Below are positions 32,765 through 40,762 of a stretch of 64,000 bases of DNA, one piece after another (positions within the stretch are counted from its first letter, which is position 1; the number at the start of each line of letters is the position of its first letter). This DNA comes from a virus. The DNA is taken from positions 1-64,000 of the IMG/VR virus record IMGVR_UViG_3300046453_000081; one strand, given 5' to 3'. Both the position numbers and the translations under genes were made by a program. Below the pieces are notes generated by a model, which saw only the letters and a list, made by a program, of their open reading frames with translations, was not told where the DNA came from and made no database searches.

Positions 32765-33225
32765 TATTTATCATCCCTTTTATATAGTGTTACTTCATAC
32801 CGTTTAAATATTTCATCAATCATTTCATACACCTTTTCCCAATCACCATTTGCCAAACCGCATCCAATATTATAAGGCAATGCTACTGATTTATTATGTT
32901 TCTTACACAGGTCTTTCAAACACTTTAATCCTTTATATAAGGCATCATAACTTGTGTAAATCACATCTTCATCTCTACCATAATATTGTTGTCCAAAAAT
33001 GTTTGCTATATATTTAATCTTAGAAACTGGAACAATCTGTACTTCACCTAATAAATGAAAGGGTTTCTTCCTAGTACACAATCTCTTGTATCCTTCGAAT
33101 ACATTAGGATATTTGTCTCTAACTTGTCCACCAATCCCTGATTTCATGTCACCTTGGCAATTTACTTGATGACCTATTAAATGCTCTGTTGCTTCTAATA
33201 AATCTCCATCAATTATCCTTATCAT
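32764..33225 (-). CDS. Macro-domain protein (ADP-ribose binding)
   Basis: 153 residues from ATG 33225: MIRIIDGDLLEATEHLIGHQVNCQGDMKSGIGGQVRDKYPNV is the macro-domain start (GDLL ... V.NC.G....GIA), and ALPYNIGCGLANGDWEKVYEMI the conserved C-terminal motif (PYNIGCGLAGG.W). Such domains bind or hydrolyse ADP-ribose derivatives (Appr-1''-p, ADP-ribosylated proteins). The frame is open further upstream but GCGGTGA supports 33225. It overlaps the preceding gene by 17 bases. Confidence 0.88.
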   Translation of the reverse strand: MIRIIDGDLLEATEHLIGHQVNCQGDMKSGIGGQVRDKYPNVFEGYKRLCTRKKPFHLLGEVQIVPVSKIKYIANIFGQQYYGRDEDVIYTSYDALYKGLKCLKDLCKKHNKSVALPYNIGCGLANGDWEKVYEMIDEIFKRYEVTLYKRDDK

Positions 33226-33532
33226 TTGTTTCACCGCTTTTTTCTTTAAACTCATGACATCTACAATACTTACATCCACAAGGAAACATATTTTCCCAAC
33301 TGTCAAAGTGTCTATAGTAGCTATGACCACATTCACATATTTTATCATCACCAAAATTAGGATTGTAAAGACTTATCTTTCGAACTTCAAATCCCACAAG
33401 ATATGGTTGCTCTTTGACATCTTCTACCAAATGAAGACTATCTGCTTCTTTTAAGTCGCATATAAACTGCTCTTTTTTTGTATTCTCAAAGTAATTATCA
33501 AGTGATTTAGTTAATACTTTTTCTTCCCACAT
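33209..33532 (-). CDS. Cysteine-rich zinc protein, 107 aa
   Basis: C-terminal CECGHSYYRHFDSWENMFPCGCKYCRCHEF has seven Cys and three His, a compact zinc module found in phage proteins. The N-terminal part is alpha-beta. Directly upstream of the macro-domain gene. Confidence 0.74.
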   Translation of the reverse strand: MWEEKVLTKSLDNYFENTKKEQFICDLKEADSLHLVEDVKEQPYLVGFEVRKISLYNPNFGDDKICECGHSYYRHFDSWENMFPCGCKYCRCHEFKEKSGETNDKDN

Positions 33533-33559
33533 TTAACATCACCTCTAGTTTTATATCAT

Positions 33560-33745
33560 TTAATCTTGGTTAATTGCACTACAATATCCACCTATACCTA
33601 TTTCTTTAACAATCTTTCCACATGCAGTACAATAGACATGTAGTGGCTCATAACCACCTTCATCATCTTTCGATTTTCCTGCCCATACAAACTTTATTTG
33701 TAAGTTTTCTTCCTGTTCGCAACAGGGAATTTCATACTTCTCCAT
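33560..33745 (-). CDS. Zinc-ribbon protein, 61 aa
   Basis: IPCCEQEENLQ ... VYCTACGKIV forms two Cys pairs. Family unknown. Confidence 0.66.
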   Translation of the reverse strand: MEKYEIPCCEQEENLQIKFVWAGKSKDDEGGYEPLHVYCTACGKIVKEIGIGGYCSAINQD

Positions 33746-33833
33746 TCTGACTGAACTCCCAATACAAAATTAAGTAGCAGATACCTTAAATTACCTACTA
33801 CTCTTTTATTTTTTAAAGCTATATATTTTATCA

Positions 33834-33847
33834 ATTTTATTTATTAC
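33834..33847 (-). repeat. Dispersed element copy (coiled-coil gene stop)
   Basis: ATTTTATTTATTAC spanning the stop codon of the 59-aa gene; the CAC is TAC. Confidence 0.4.
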
Positions 33848-34016
33848 TAGATAAATCTGCCAATCTGTCCTCAATTTCATCTACTGTTGAATACATTGTT
33901 TCCATCAAATCTTCAATGACGTTTATAGCCCTTTGCTGAGTGTTTAATAGTTTTTTCAGCCTAACTAGGCTTAGTTCAAGTTTTAGTTGTTCAATTTTTT
34001 CAACCGACAAATTCAT
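33837..34016 (-). CDS. Small coiled-coil protein, 59 aa
   Basis: ATG 34016 seven bases after AAAGGTGG. A continuous amphipathic helix (EKIEQLKLELSLVRLKKLLN ...) and an acidic end. Directly downstream of the primase. Confidence 0.66.
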   Translation of the reverse strand: MNLSVEKIEQLKLELSLVRLKKLLNTQQRAINVIEDLMETMYSTVDEIEDRLADLSSNK

Positions 34017-34043
34017 CTTTAAACCACCTTTGATTAATCTTTT

Positions 34044-34057
34044 ATTATATTTATCAC
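34044..34057 (-). repeat. Dispersed element copy downstream of primase
   Basis: ATTATATTTATCACTTA between the primase stop and the coiled-coil gene; TTAGTT lies where a -35 would be. Confidence 0.5.
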
Positions 34058-34071
34058 TTAACTAAAGTATA

Positions 34072-35211
34072 TCACTTTGCAAATATGTTTGGTATAGGGA
34101 ATTGTGAACGTTTCTTGAACAGTTGGACAAATTTGTCTTTACCTTGGTCTATAGGCGAATCTTTTTCGTCTAACAAGCCCCATTTATCAATAAGCGCAAA
34201 CACATTTCTATTTGTAATTTTCTCAGCCTGTTCCATGATTGCGGGTGGATAATCGGCTAACAATTCTCCTGTTTCTTCATCTATTGGAATAATCATTTTA
34301 TCTTTGTCATAAGCCAATATAATGCTTACATCAATTCCTAGACTTTTCAATAATGAGATTTGAACTGGTGAAAGGTCATCACCTTCCATACTTACAACGT
34401 TATAGATTCCTATGTCATAGCACTTCATGACCGACTTATAACCCTCGAACACTATTACACTTTTATGTTTTTGGATGTATGGCAACGCTCTGTGTAAATT
34501 GAACAATTCAACCGATTTATTCATTTTTTGCAAATATAGATATTTTTTGCTATCTAATATATCTTTATTTTCACCTACATAGCGTCCCTTGACCCCTATA
34601 AGCTGTCCGTCCTTGTTCCTGACCATTGTTACCACCCTGTCAGTCGCTAGGTCATAACCCACCTCAAATTCCATCTGAGTGTCCCATGTGATACCTTCTT
34701 GAATCCAAGGATAATAAGGGAACATGATATATTGGTTTTTTATTTTTTCATCAATTGGCAGATTAGGTTTTACGTTGTCCCAATTAATCCTATGTCTAGT
34801 TTTTTTAATTTCCTTTAACCACTTGTTTAATTCTTTCCCTTTGTTCTTCATCCCTTCATATCTGCCATCCAAGATGTCGTGATAGCCAAGCACCTCTATA
34901 ACCCATTCTTTTGCTTTGCGTAGGTCGTTTTGGGTTTCATTTGCAGGAATGCCATTGACTATATAGCTGACAAGGGTGAAAATATCGCCTTTAACTCCCC
35001 TAGAACGAATATTAGATATGAGTTTTTCACTCTGTCTAACCTGAATACTTCTAGGATTACCTGACTTGAAAGATGAAGGTAACTGACATACAATCAGTTC
35101 CCCTCTTTGTTCATATGAAATCTTCTCACAACCCATGTAGTCAAGAAGTTCTTCAATTCTATTTTCCTTCAATATGCGTTCTTTGATGATTTTAAGGTCG
35201 TCATTACTCAA
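34072..35211 (-). CDS. DnaG-like primase with TOPRIM domain
   Basis: 379 residues. TOPRIM: SVIVFEGYKSVMKCYD (motif with catalytic Glu, residue ~250) and VSIILAYDKDK (acidic D.D near residue 300). N-terminal region (RIEELLDYMGCEKISYEQRGELIVCQLPSSF) corresponds to a CHC2-type fold without the full zinc ligands. Synthesises RNA primers with the helicase encoded next door. Resembles the SPbeta YorJ/YorI arrangement. Confidence 0.86.
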   Translation of the reverse strand: MSNDDLKIIKERILKENRIEELLDYMGCEKISYEQRGELIVCQLPSSFKSGNPRSIQVRQSEKLISNIRSRGVKGDIFTLVSYIVNGIPANETQNDLRKAKEWVIEVLGYHDILDGRYEGMKNKGKELNKWLKEIKKTRHRINWDNVKPNLPIDEKIKNQYIMFPYYPWIQEGITWDTQMEFEVGYDLATDRVVTMVRNKDGQLIGVKGRYVGENKDILDSKKYLYLQKMNKSVELFNLHRALPYIQKHKSVIVFEGYKSVMKCYDIGIYNVVSMEGDDLSPVQISLLKSLGIDVSIILAYDKDKMIIPIDEETGELLADYPPAIMEQAEKITNRNVFALIDKWGLLDEKDSPIDQGKDKFVQLFKKRSQFPIPNIFAK

Positions 35212-35227
35212 TTCCTTGACCCCCTAT

Positions 35228-35506
35228 TTATTCTGCAAGCAAAACCTCAAATACATGCCAAACATATGTTTCTTCGTGTGTTTTAACTGTACCAACAAAA
35301 ATATTGCCATAATCAAATGTGTCACTCAATTCCCAACCTGTTCCCACGACATCAAATCTAAATTCATCCAGTTCATTGTCAGGGTCTACTAAACAATATA
35401 AAACTACTTTATTTCTTTGTGAAATAACAGATAAAGTTTCAAACCCTAGCGGAATATTTAAAAAGTTAACATCATTTTTTAAATCATATTTCCAAATTGT
35501 TTTCAT
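35228..35506 (-). CDS. Conserved small protein (IWKYDL family)
   Basis: 92 residues from ATG 35506 (AAAGGAGAG). MKTIWKYDLKNDVNFLNIPLGFETLSVISQRNKVVLYCLVDPDNE ... GTGWEL ... FVGTV ... VWHVFE matches a widely distributed small beta protein (DUF7352-type). It is wedged between primase and helicase; role unknown. Confidence 0.78.
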   Translation of the reverse strand: MKTIWKYDLKNDVNFLNIPLGFETLSVISQRNKVVLYCLVDPDNELDEFRFDVVGTGWELSDTFDYGNIFVGTVKTHEETYVWHVFEVLLAE

Positions 35507-35519
35507 AAGAATCTCTCCT

Positions 35520-37055
35520 TTAATAATTTCTGTCATTATGTATTGTAGTCCAACCTATTTCATACCAACTATTATTGTTGAAATTAGGCTGTAGTATCAA
35601 TGCATCTAAGCCTGTCTTATTATCTCGCCCTCGTCTATTTTTAGGTGTGAATAACGCATAATATGTCTTACCTGTTTCAAGCGTAAACTCATGTTTTATC
35701 AGTCCGTTTTCATTAGCAAATGGGTTAGATGGGTCGTGTTCCCACTTGTAAACAGTTAACTCATTGCTCCCATCCTTAAATTCATCTGCCCAAATAGCCC
35801 TAATCATGAAGACAACTGACGCTTCATTTTTAATTTTCTTACTGTCCCCAAAAGCAAATTCATCAAGATATCTGCTTCTCAAACTTGTGTCTGCGAGTTG
35901 AACGTTTACCCATAGTCTGAGATTTAGTCCTCCACCATTAGGTCTGCAAAGTTTATATAAGTCCTTGAAATCGTCAGTAAAAACTTCCCATCTCTGTTTG
36001 CCAATTCCACCCTCACTAGGTTTTCCAGTATCTATGAGGACTGATTTATATCCACGATTTGCATAGTGCCTAACTAGCTTTTTTACATCTTCCATTATAT
36101 AATCTTCCATGAACACAAGCTTGATTAGTGAATCTTCCCCACCACATAATTCTTCGACCCACTCAACAGCCTTACTCATTTTATCGAATTCGTCATCGTT
36201 AAATCCACCCTCATTAATTCTCTGTCTGTTGAAGGTGTCTTTAGTTCCAATCCCCATTGCAGTAACAATAAGCATTTTCTTGAATTCGTCAATACCTTGT
36301 TCATTTGCTATGATTAATAATTTTTCTTTTTCAGCTATACAACTCATTATTACTTTATTGAACGACATAGAAGTTTTGCCACTGCCCCCAAAGCCACCCA
36401 TTATGTATAAGTTTCCAAAATCCCATCCAGTAGTGATTTTTGTCATTTGTGGTGATTTATAGAATGGAAGTCCAACAGCAGGATTCATATTCCATCTATT
36501 AATATCGTCCCTTAACCCCTTTAATAAATCATGTTCATCATACTTATTGTCTCCATCCATGCCCAATTGATTTACTTGGTCATTCCAATAGATATGTATT
36601 TGATTTTTATTCATTAACTTATAATTATATTTACCATTTGGTGTTAATACTTTTTCGCCAAATAGTGCTATTAGGCTTTTCAACAAGGCATATTTTTTAA
36701 GTTCATCATAGTATGCGTCTATATTGTCTTCTTTTCCTTGTACTTCATACGTCACTTCTTCTACAGATGCAAATCCACCATACTCTTCATATTTTTCATT
36801 CACACCCAACTCTTTGACATGATTCATTACTGATATGTCATCGAAAATTTTAATCTCCTTTTTAAATAAGCTTCTACCTAACCCAAAATAAAATCCCCAA
36901 GCAGGATTTTGAAATGTTTTTACATTAATCTTATCTTCAGGGTAAAAAGCATAGAGACTAGGATTATTGTAAAATAGTGCTGTAAAATATGCTTCATGAA
37001 TAATAGTTTCTTTCTTTAATCTGTCTGTTACCTTTTTTAATAATTTCTCACTCAA
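35520..37055 (-). CDS. Replicative DnaB-like helicase
   Basis: 511 residues. RecA-fold core with Walker A GGFGGSGKTSMSFN (residue ~220), LLIIANEQ, Walker B YKSVLIDTG and the sensor/Q region WVNVQLADTSLR, then a basic arginine-finger-like RRGRDNKTG at the end. The N-terminal ~200 residues differ from classic DnaB. Unwinds DNA ahead of the fork. Position and architecture resemble SPbeta YorI. Confidence 0.86.
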   Translation of the reverse strand: MSEKLLKKVTDRLKKETIIHEAYFTALFYNNPSLYAFYPEDKINVKTFQNPAWGFYFGLGRSLFKKEIKIFDDISVMNHVKELGVNEKYEEYGGFASVEEVTYEVQGKEDNIDAYYDELKKYALLKSLIALFGEKVLTPNGKYNYKLMNKNQIHIYWNDQVNQLGMDGDNKYDEHDLLKGLRDDINRWNMNPAVGLPFYKSPQMTKITTGWDFGNLYIMGGFGGSGKTSMSFNKVIMSCIAEKEKLLIIANEQGIDEFKKMLIVTAMGIGTKDTFNRQRINEGGFNDDEFDKMSKAVEWVEELCGGEDSLIKLVFMEDYIMEDVKKLVRHYANRGYKSVLIDTGKPSEGGIGKQRWEVFTDDFKDLYKLCRPNGGGLNLRLWVNVQLADTSLRSRYLDEFAFGDSKKIKNEASVVFMIRAIWADEFKDGSNELTVYKWEHDPSNPFANENGLIKHEFTLETGKTYYALFTPKNRRGRDNKTGLDALILQPNFNNNSWYEIGWTTIHNDRNY

Positions 37056-37067
37056 TTAAACCATCCC

Positions 37068-37667
37068 CTACAAGAAGTCTGAAATGTCGTCATCACGTTT
37101 TTTCTTTTTGAATTCAACAGTTGTTTGTTGATGACTGACAATATCATTGCTATGTTGTTCTTTCTCTTCTGCTTTTTTCTTTGCTTGTTGAAAGACTTTC
37201 TTTTCTTCTTTCTTTTTGACTGCATTAATTTTGTCGTTAATGATTGCCCAACCGTATTTTAATTCACCTAGCAAACTATCATTAAAATCCTTATTCTTTT
37301 TCCAGTATTCAATATCTGCTCTACAAAATAAATATGTTTTAGCTATAAGAGTATATGAAAAACCCTCTTTATATTTTTTCTTTTTCTTTTTGCCAATCAA
37401 CACCGTTCCATTTCTTAATTCTTGTATAAATGAATAGAATTTTTGATGGACATCAGGTATTTTATGTACATCTTTAATAACTTCGACTAAGTAATCCAGT
37501 TCTTCGCTCTCCTTGTCTAAGAACTTCTGTTGTTCTATGAATTTCGGATAGCACTCTTTATGATAGCGTTTATTGACTTTGTTTCCACTTTCAGTTATAT
37601 GTTCGTGTAGAATCAATTCATCACGTTCTGTGTCCTTTATGTTACAATACCAACATTTTAATATCAT
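37068..37667 (-). CDS. Zinc-finger protein upstream of helicase
   Basis: 199 residues from ATG 37667 (AGGTGA eight bases before). N-terminal MILKCWYCNIKD ... HKECYPKF is a C2..HC zinc finger; the C-terminal third is very Lys-rich (KKKEEKKVFQQAKKKAEEKEQ) and ends DDDISDFL. Operon position suggests a helicase loader or replication accessory, but the sequence does not prove it. Confidence 0.72.
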   Translation of the reverse strand: MILKCWYCNIKDTERDELILHEHITESGNKVNKRYHKECYPKFIEQQKFLDKESEELDYLVEVIKDVHKIPDVHQKFYSFIQELRNGTVLIGKKKKKKYKEGFSYTLIAKTYLFCRADIEYWKKNKDFNDSLLGELKYGWAIINDKINAVKKKEEKKVFQQAKKKAEEKEQHSNDIVSHQQTTVEFKKKKRDDDISDFL

Positions 37668-37679
37668 TTTATTTATCAC
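37666..37679 (-). repeat. Dispersed element copy over a start codon
   Basis: ATTTTATTTATCACCTGCCA covers the ribosome binding site and ATG of the zinc-finger gene. Downstream of the consensus promoter at 37712-37740, so a bound protein could block either transcription or initiation. Confidence 0.5.
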
Positions 37680-37711
37680 CTGCCAATGGTCAAATTATTG
37701 CTTCTTCTATT

Positions 37712-37740
37712 ATTATAGATTATTATAATCATATTGTCAA
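37712..37740 (-). promoter_or_regulatory. Consensus promoter of the primase-helicase operon
   Basis: Reverse strand TTGACA, 17 bases, TATAAT: a perfect sigma-A type promoter. A dispersed-element variant (ATTATATTTAACAC, 37740-37753) abuts the -35 box. Confidence 0.85.
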
Positions 37741-37753
37741 TTATATTTAACAC
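37740..37753 (-). repeat. Dispersed element variant next to the -35 box
   Basis: ATTATATTTAACAC followed by TAATAAAA, i.e. GTGTTAAATATAAT in gene direction, between the terminator at 37760-37785 and the promoter. Confidence 0.5.
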
Positions 37754-37759
37754 TAATAA

Positions 37760-37785
37760 AATAGGCTAGAGAAATCTAGCCTATT
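37760..37785. terminator. Bidirectional terminator hairpin
   Basis: AATAGGCTAG / CTAGCCTATT arms (10 bp, six-base loop) with A-rich and T-rich flanks on both sides. Separates the 37794-38177 gene from the primase-helicase promoter. Confidence 0.75.
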
Positions 37786-37793
37786 GGTTTTTA

Positions 37794-38177
37794 TTATAAT
37801 GGTGATAATTTCATACTGCTTATTCCACCCAACATAAACTTAACACTTGATTTAGGTTCAACCTTTTCAACAATTTCAGCAATGTCTTCATGTAGTGCAT
37901 TTTTAACTGCAATTAACTTACCAATAACAGTTTCAAACTTATCATTAGAGTTGCATTTGCTTCGCCCCAAAAGGAGTTTGCCAGTAACAATTTGTACTCC
38001 CGCAAATAAGACTTCTCCACTTTTCTTGTCAATTTTAATTTTTACATCAGAAAATTGTTTTAGCTTAAATGCTAATTCGTTTTCAAGATAATGTAATTCT
38101 TTCTGTCTTTTCTCGTATTGTTCAACCACTTTTAAAGCTTCTTCATAAGAATATTTACTAGGTGTTACTGTTGCCAT
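37794..38177 (-). CDS. Hypothetical protein, 127 aa
   Basis: N-terminal coiled coil (YEEALKVVEQYEKRQKELHYLENELAFKL), then beta strands VKIKIDKKSGEVLFAGVQIVTGKLLLGRSKC. Last gene before the terminator at 37760-37785. Not recognised. Confidence 0.72.
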   Translation of the reverse strand: MATVTPSKYSYEEALKVVEQYEKRQKELHYLENELAFKLKQFSDVKIKIDKKSGEVLFAGVQIVTGKLLLGRSKCNSNDKFETVIGKLIAVKNALHEDIAEIVEKVEPKSSVKFMLGGISSMKLSPL

Positions 38178-38211
38178 TATTAATCCACTCCTATATATTA
38201 TTGTATTTTTA

Positions 38212-38391
38212 TTAATCTTCTAAATTGTCCCAATTTGTTACTTTATACTTATTCTGCTTTCTTTCATGCCTTAACTTGACTGTAGGTGTTTTTCTTTCAA
38301 ATGTGTCCAAATCACCAAATGTACCCCTAAATACTGTTGGGTCATTTTTCTTTTTCTTACGCATTCTTTGGGATTCAGTTTCTCTAGCCAA
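38212..38391 (-). CDS. Hypothetical basic protein, 59 aa, TTG start
   Basis: TTG 38391 overlaps the stop of the preceding 58-aa gene. Basic run MRKKKKNDPTVFRGTFGDLDTFERKTPTVKLRHERKQNKYKVTNWDN. Pattern known from other Bacillus phage small proteins, no function. A longer frame (to 38430) would run through the neighbouring gene. Confidence 0.66.
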   Translation of the reverse strand: MARETESQRMRKKKKNDPTVFRGTFGDLDTFERKTPTVKLRHERKQNKYKVTNWDNLED

Positions 38392-38560
38392 TATATACAT
38401 TCCCTTCAGTCGTGTTGTACATTTCATCAAGTTCTATCATTTCACCCATCGCAACCATCGAATCAATTGAATATGTTCTCCATTGACTATTGCTATCTGC
38501 ATCACAGATTTCGATAATTCTATTCTTTAAAAAATTTTCATGGTCGATTGGCTTAATCAT
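38384..38560 (-). CDS. Hypothetical protein, 58 aa
   Basis: ATG 38560 overlaps the upstream stop (TAATG), with AGGAG eleven bases before. MIKPIDHENFLKNRIIEICDADSNSQWRTYSIDSM. Family unknown. Confidence 0.6.
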   Translation of the reverse strand: MIKPIDHENFLKNRIIEICDADSNSQWRTYSIDSMVAMGEMIELDEMYNTTEGNVYIG

Positions 38561-38832
38561 TAGTTGACACGCTCCTGTGATGTGAATTTTTCTCTAACTT
38601 CATCTTCTGTCATCGCTGTAAAAATAGATATAATTTTAACATGTTCATCGTTCTGCAATGGAAGAGGGTAATGTTTATTTAACACATCACCTAATTCGTC
38701 CCATAACAAATAATGGGTTTCAGGGGCTTTCCAGTAGAAGTCTTCCTCAATATAGTTAAATGCTACTAAGACTTCTTCATTGTCAATAATATATGGCTTC
38801 ATTTTATTCATTACATCAACAATATTTCTCAT
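38560..38832 (-). CDS. Hypothetical protein, 90 aa
   Basis: Acidic alpha-beta protein (VDVMNKMKPYIIDNEEVLVAFNYIEEDFYW). Not recognised. Confidence 0.68.
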   Translation of the reverse strand: MRNIVDVMNKMKPYIIDNEEVLVAFNYIEEDFYWKAPETHYLLWDELGDVLNKHYPLPLQNDEHVKIISIFTAMTEDEVREKFTSQERVN

Positions 38833-38851
38833 TCGAATTTCCCCTATTCGT

Positions 38852-39271
38852 TTAATTGATTTGGATTTTGCGAAATACTGAAATTACTCTATTGCCTTTA
38901 CCTCCACGAAGCACCATGTCCCCATCACTAAAGTCAATTAGCGCATCTTTAATTCCAGTTGAATTTGTCGTTTCAATATGTTTTTTATACTCTTTCTTAA
39001 CTTTGATAACATCGTTTATAGTCCCTCTTTCATAACAGGTCAGCCAATAATTGTATTTGCTCAAACTGTTTTCAATTATCCAATCAATTTGTTTCATTGG
39101 GCTTTCCCCAACAATTGATTCCAATATGGCTAAATCATGCTTTCTTTTTTGGATTTCTGTATCAATGTCCACATCTTCAGATGTTAGAATTTCTGCATTG
39201 ATATTTTTACGATTTGCTTTTAAAGAGAACAAATATTTCATTTTCTGTAATATTTTTAATAGCCAAGTCAT
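38852..39271 (-). CDS. Hypothetical protein, 139 aa
   Basis: Opens hydrophobic (MTWLLKILQKMKYLFSL) and is then charged and helical. Start uncertain: M1 has GGAG only two bases upstream, and ATG 39241 has none; it overlaps the 39207-39419 gene substantially either way. Confidence 0.58.
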   Translation of the reverse strand: MTWLLKILQKMKYLFSLKANRKNINAEILTSEDVDIDTEIQKRKHDLAILESIVGESPMKQIDWIIENSLSKYNYWLTCYERGTINDVIKVKKEYKKHIETTNSTGIKDALIDFSDGDMVLRGGKGNRVISVFRKIQIN

Positions 39272-39419
39272 ACTCCAACACCATCTTTTTTACTTTTGCA
39301 TCATTGTCATTGATAAATTTATCTAAAAAGAACTGTTTATTAAAAGCAACCTGTAGTCCATCCCTTATTCTGATAGATGGCACTCTATCTTCAAATCCTG
39401 ATGAAATTGGTATTATCAT
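39207..39419 (-). CDS. Hypothetical protein, 70 aa
   Basis: From ATG 39419, just past the preceding stop. MIIPISSGFEDRVPSIRIRDGLQVAFNKQFF, beta-rich then basic. The ribosome binding site GGGAG is 13 bases away, so translation may depend on coupling to the upstream gene. Confidence 0.58.
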   Translation of the reverse strand: MIIPISSGFEDRVPSIRIRDGLQVAFNKQFFLDKFINDNDAKVKKMVLEYDLAIKNITENEIFVLFKSKS

Positions 39420-39423
39420 GTTA

Positions 39424-39654
39424 TTATCTATACTCCCTTGTAAACTTGATAACAGCATTTGCTCTTACGTTATAGGGATAATGGTCGCTCTCAACTTCCT
39501 TCTCGCCTAGCAAGTCTTCCTTCTCAACCTCAAATGAAAATAATCCACTACTAGGTACATGGTATTTAGCCATATCTTTTTCATCCCATGCACCAAACGA
39601 ATCTCCATATTCAATTGCAAGTTCTACCCCATCACCACAGGTAAAAAGCTTCAT
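39424..39654 (-). CDS. Hypothetical protein, 76 aa
   Basis: MKLFTCGDGVELAIEYGDSFGAWDEKDMAKYHVPSSG. All-beta appearance. No family recognised. Confidence 0.66.
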   Translation of the reverse strand: MKLFTCGDGVELAIEYGDSFGAWDEKDMAKYHVPSSGLFSFEVEKEDLLGEKEVESDHYPYNVRANAVIKFTREYR

Positions 39655-39660
39655 AGTATT

Positions 39661-40032
39661 TCACTCTGCCTTTCCAAATGTTGCAGATAATTCTTGATAC
39701 AGTTCTTCAATCAATTCAACTGGAACATAACCGTAAACAGTATCTTCATATTCTTCAATTTCTTTTAATCTAGTAAAATTAGGTAAGGCATCACTCACAG
39801 AAATAAATCCCTCTTTATTCATTAAGGCAAATTCCATTGCTGTATATTCATTTATATCTTTAAGTGTTTTTCTAGGAGTGCAATAGTGACCATAACTAGC
39901 TTGGATACTTAACCAAATATTGCCAAATTGAAAACCTATAAACTTTCTATACGTTAAATCTTCATCGAATGGCATAATTTTACCAACAGCTTTACTGTCA
40001 TTTGTTTCTTTTAAGTTCTTAATGAATTCCAT
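39661..40032 (-). CDS. Hypothetical protein, 123 aa
   Basis: ATG 40032 eight bases after AAGGGAGA; earlier frame codons overlap the neighbour. FQFGNIWLSIQASYGHYCTPRKTLKDINEYTAMEFAL in the middle. Unassigned. Confidence 0.68.
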   Translation of the reverse strand: MEFIKNLKETNDSKAVGKIMPFDEDLTYRKFIGFQFGNIWLSIQASYGHYCTPRKTLKDINEYTAMEFALMNKEGFISVSDALPNFTRLKEIEEYEDTVYGYVPVELIEELYQELSATFGKAE

Positions 40033-40276
40033 TGTTTTTCTCTCCCTTTTTATCTTTCTTGAAGACATCTTTTAAATATAGGGCAACACACTCTAACTCT
40101 CTCTCTGTTTTGCCACTACCAAGTTTAAGACCTTTTTCTATCGCCTTGTTTACATCTCTAATGTCTTTGTTTTTACGGTACATCCATTGACCATTAATCT
40201 TTTCATCTAGCTGTTGTTTATTTTTGATAGAGCTAAACAAAAGGAATCCTGCTAAATCCTCAAGTTCCAAAATCAC
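40019..40276 (-). CDS. Hypothetical protein, 85 aa, GTG start
   Basis: GTG 40276 eight bases after AGGTGG. (M)ILELEDLAGFLLFSSIKNKQQLDEKINGQW, basic C-terminus KDVFKKDKKGEKNNG. Unassigned. Confidence 0.63.
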   Translation of the reverse strand: MILELEDLAGFLLFSSIKNKQQLDEKINGQWMYRKNKDIRDVNKAIEKGLKLGSGKTERELECVALYLKDVFKKDKKGEKNNGIH

Positions 40277-40298
40277 TGATTTCACCACCTACTTAAAT

Positions 40299-40694
40299 TT
40301 AAATGTTAATTTCTTTTTTAAATGTTTCTAAAAGTTTCTTTTTAAACTCTTCTCTCTCAATTGTGGTAAAAGAATATCCATACTCGTTATAATAGGACAA
40401 ATCTTCAAGTTTCTCAATCATAAAATCAATAATTCCATCTTCGTCTTTTAGGATTTGGCTAACTCTGACCTTTTCTTCTCCCCACCTACTCAACACTTCA
40501 TCTTTTGTCTTAAATCTCAGGTTGCTTAACTCTGTTAATCTATATTTATCGCCACCATATGGTTTTACTCTTGTAAGGATAGGTACATCATTTTCAATAT
40601 CGACACACTTCCATTCCCAATCGAATGGAGTATCTTGATAAAGGAGGTTAAATTCAGTGTAATAAGTTTCGCCAATCTTAAATTCGACTTCCAT
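40299..40694 (-). CDS. Hypothetical protein, 131 aa
   Basis: ATG 40694 with AAGGA upstream. MEVEFKIGETYYTEFNLLYQDTPFDWEWKCVDIE, beta-rich, then helical. Unassigned. Confidence 0.68.
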   Translation of the reverse strand: MEVEFKIGETYYTEFNLLYQDTPFDWEWKCVDIENDVPILTRVKPYGGDKYRLTELSNLRFKTKDEVLSRWGEEKVRVSQILKDEDGIIDFMIEKLEDLSYYNEYGYSFTTIEREEFKKKLLETFKKEINI

Positions 40695-40722
40695 ACTCTT
40701 CACATCCTTATTGATTTGTATG

Positions 40723-40756
40723 ATTATATTTAACACTAGGGGACAAAGCCCCTAGT
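40723..40756 (-). terminator. Hairpin and dispersed element after the acidic repeat gene
   Basis: ACTAGGGG / CCCCTAGT hairpin (40735-40742, 40749-40756, six-base loop) at the end of the 40763-41686 gene, overlapping a dispersed-element variant (ATTATATTTAACAC, 40723-40736). No U-tract on the reverse strand, so termination may be partial. Confidence 0.55.
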
Positions 40757-40762
40757 ATATTT

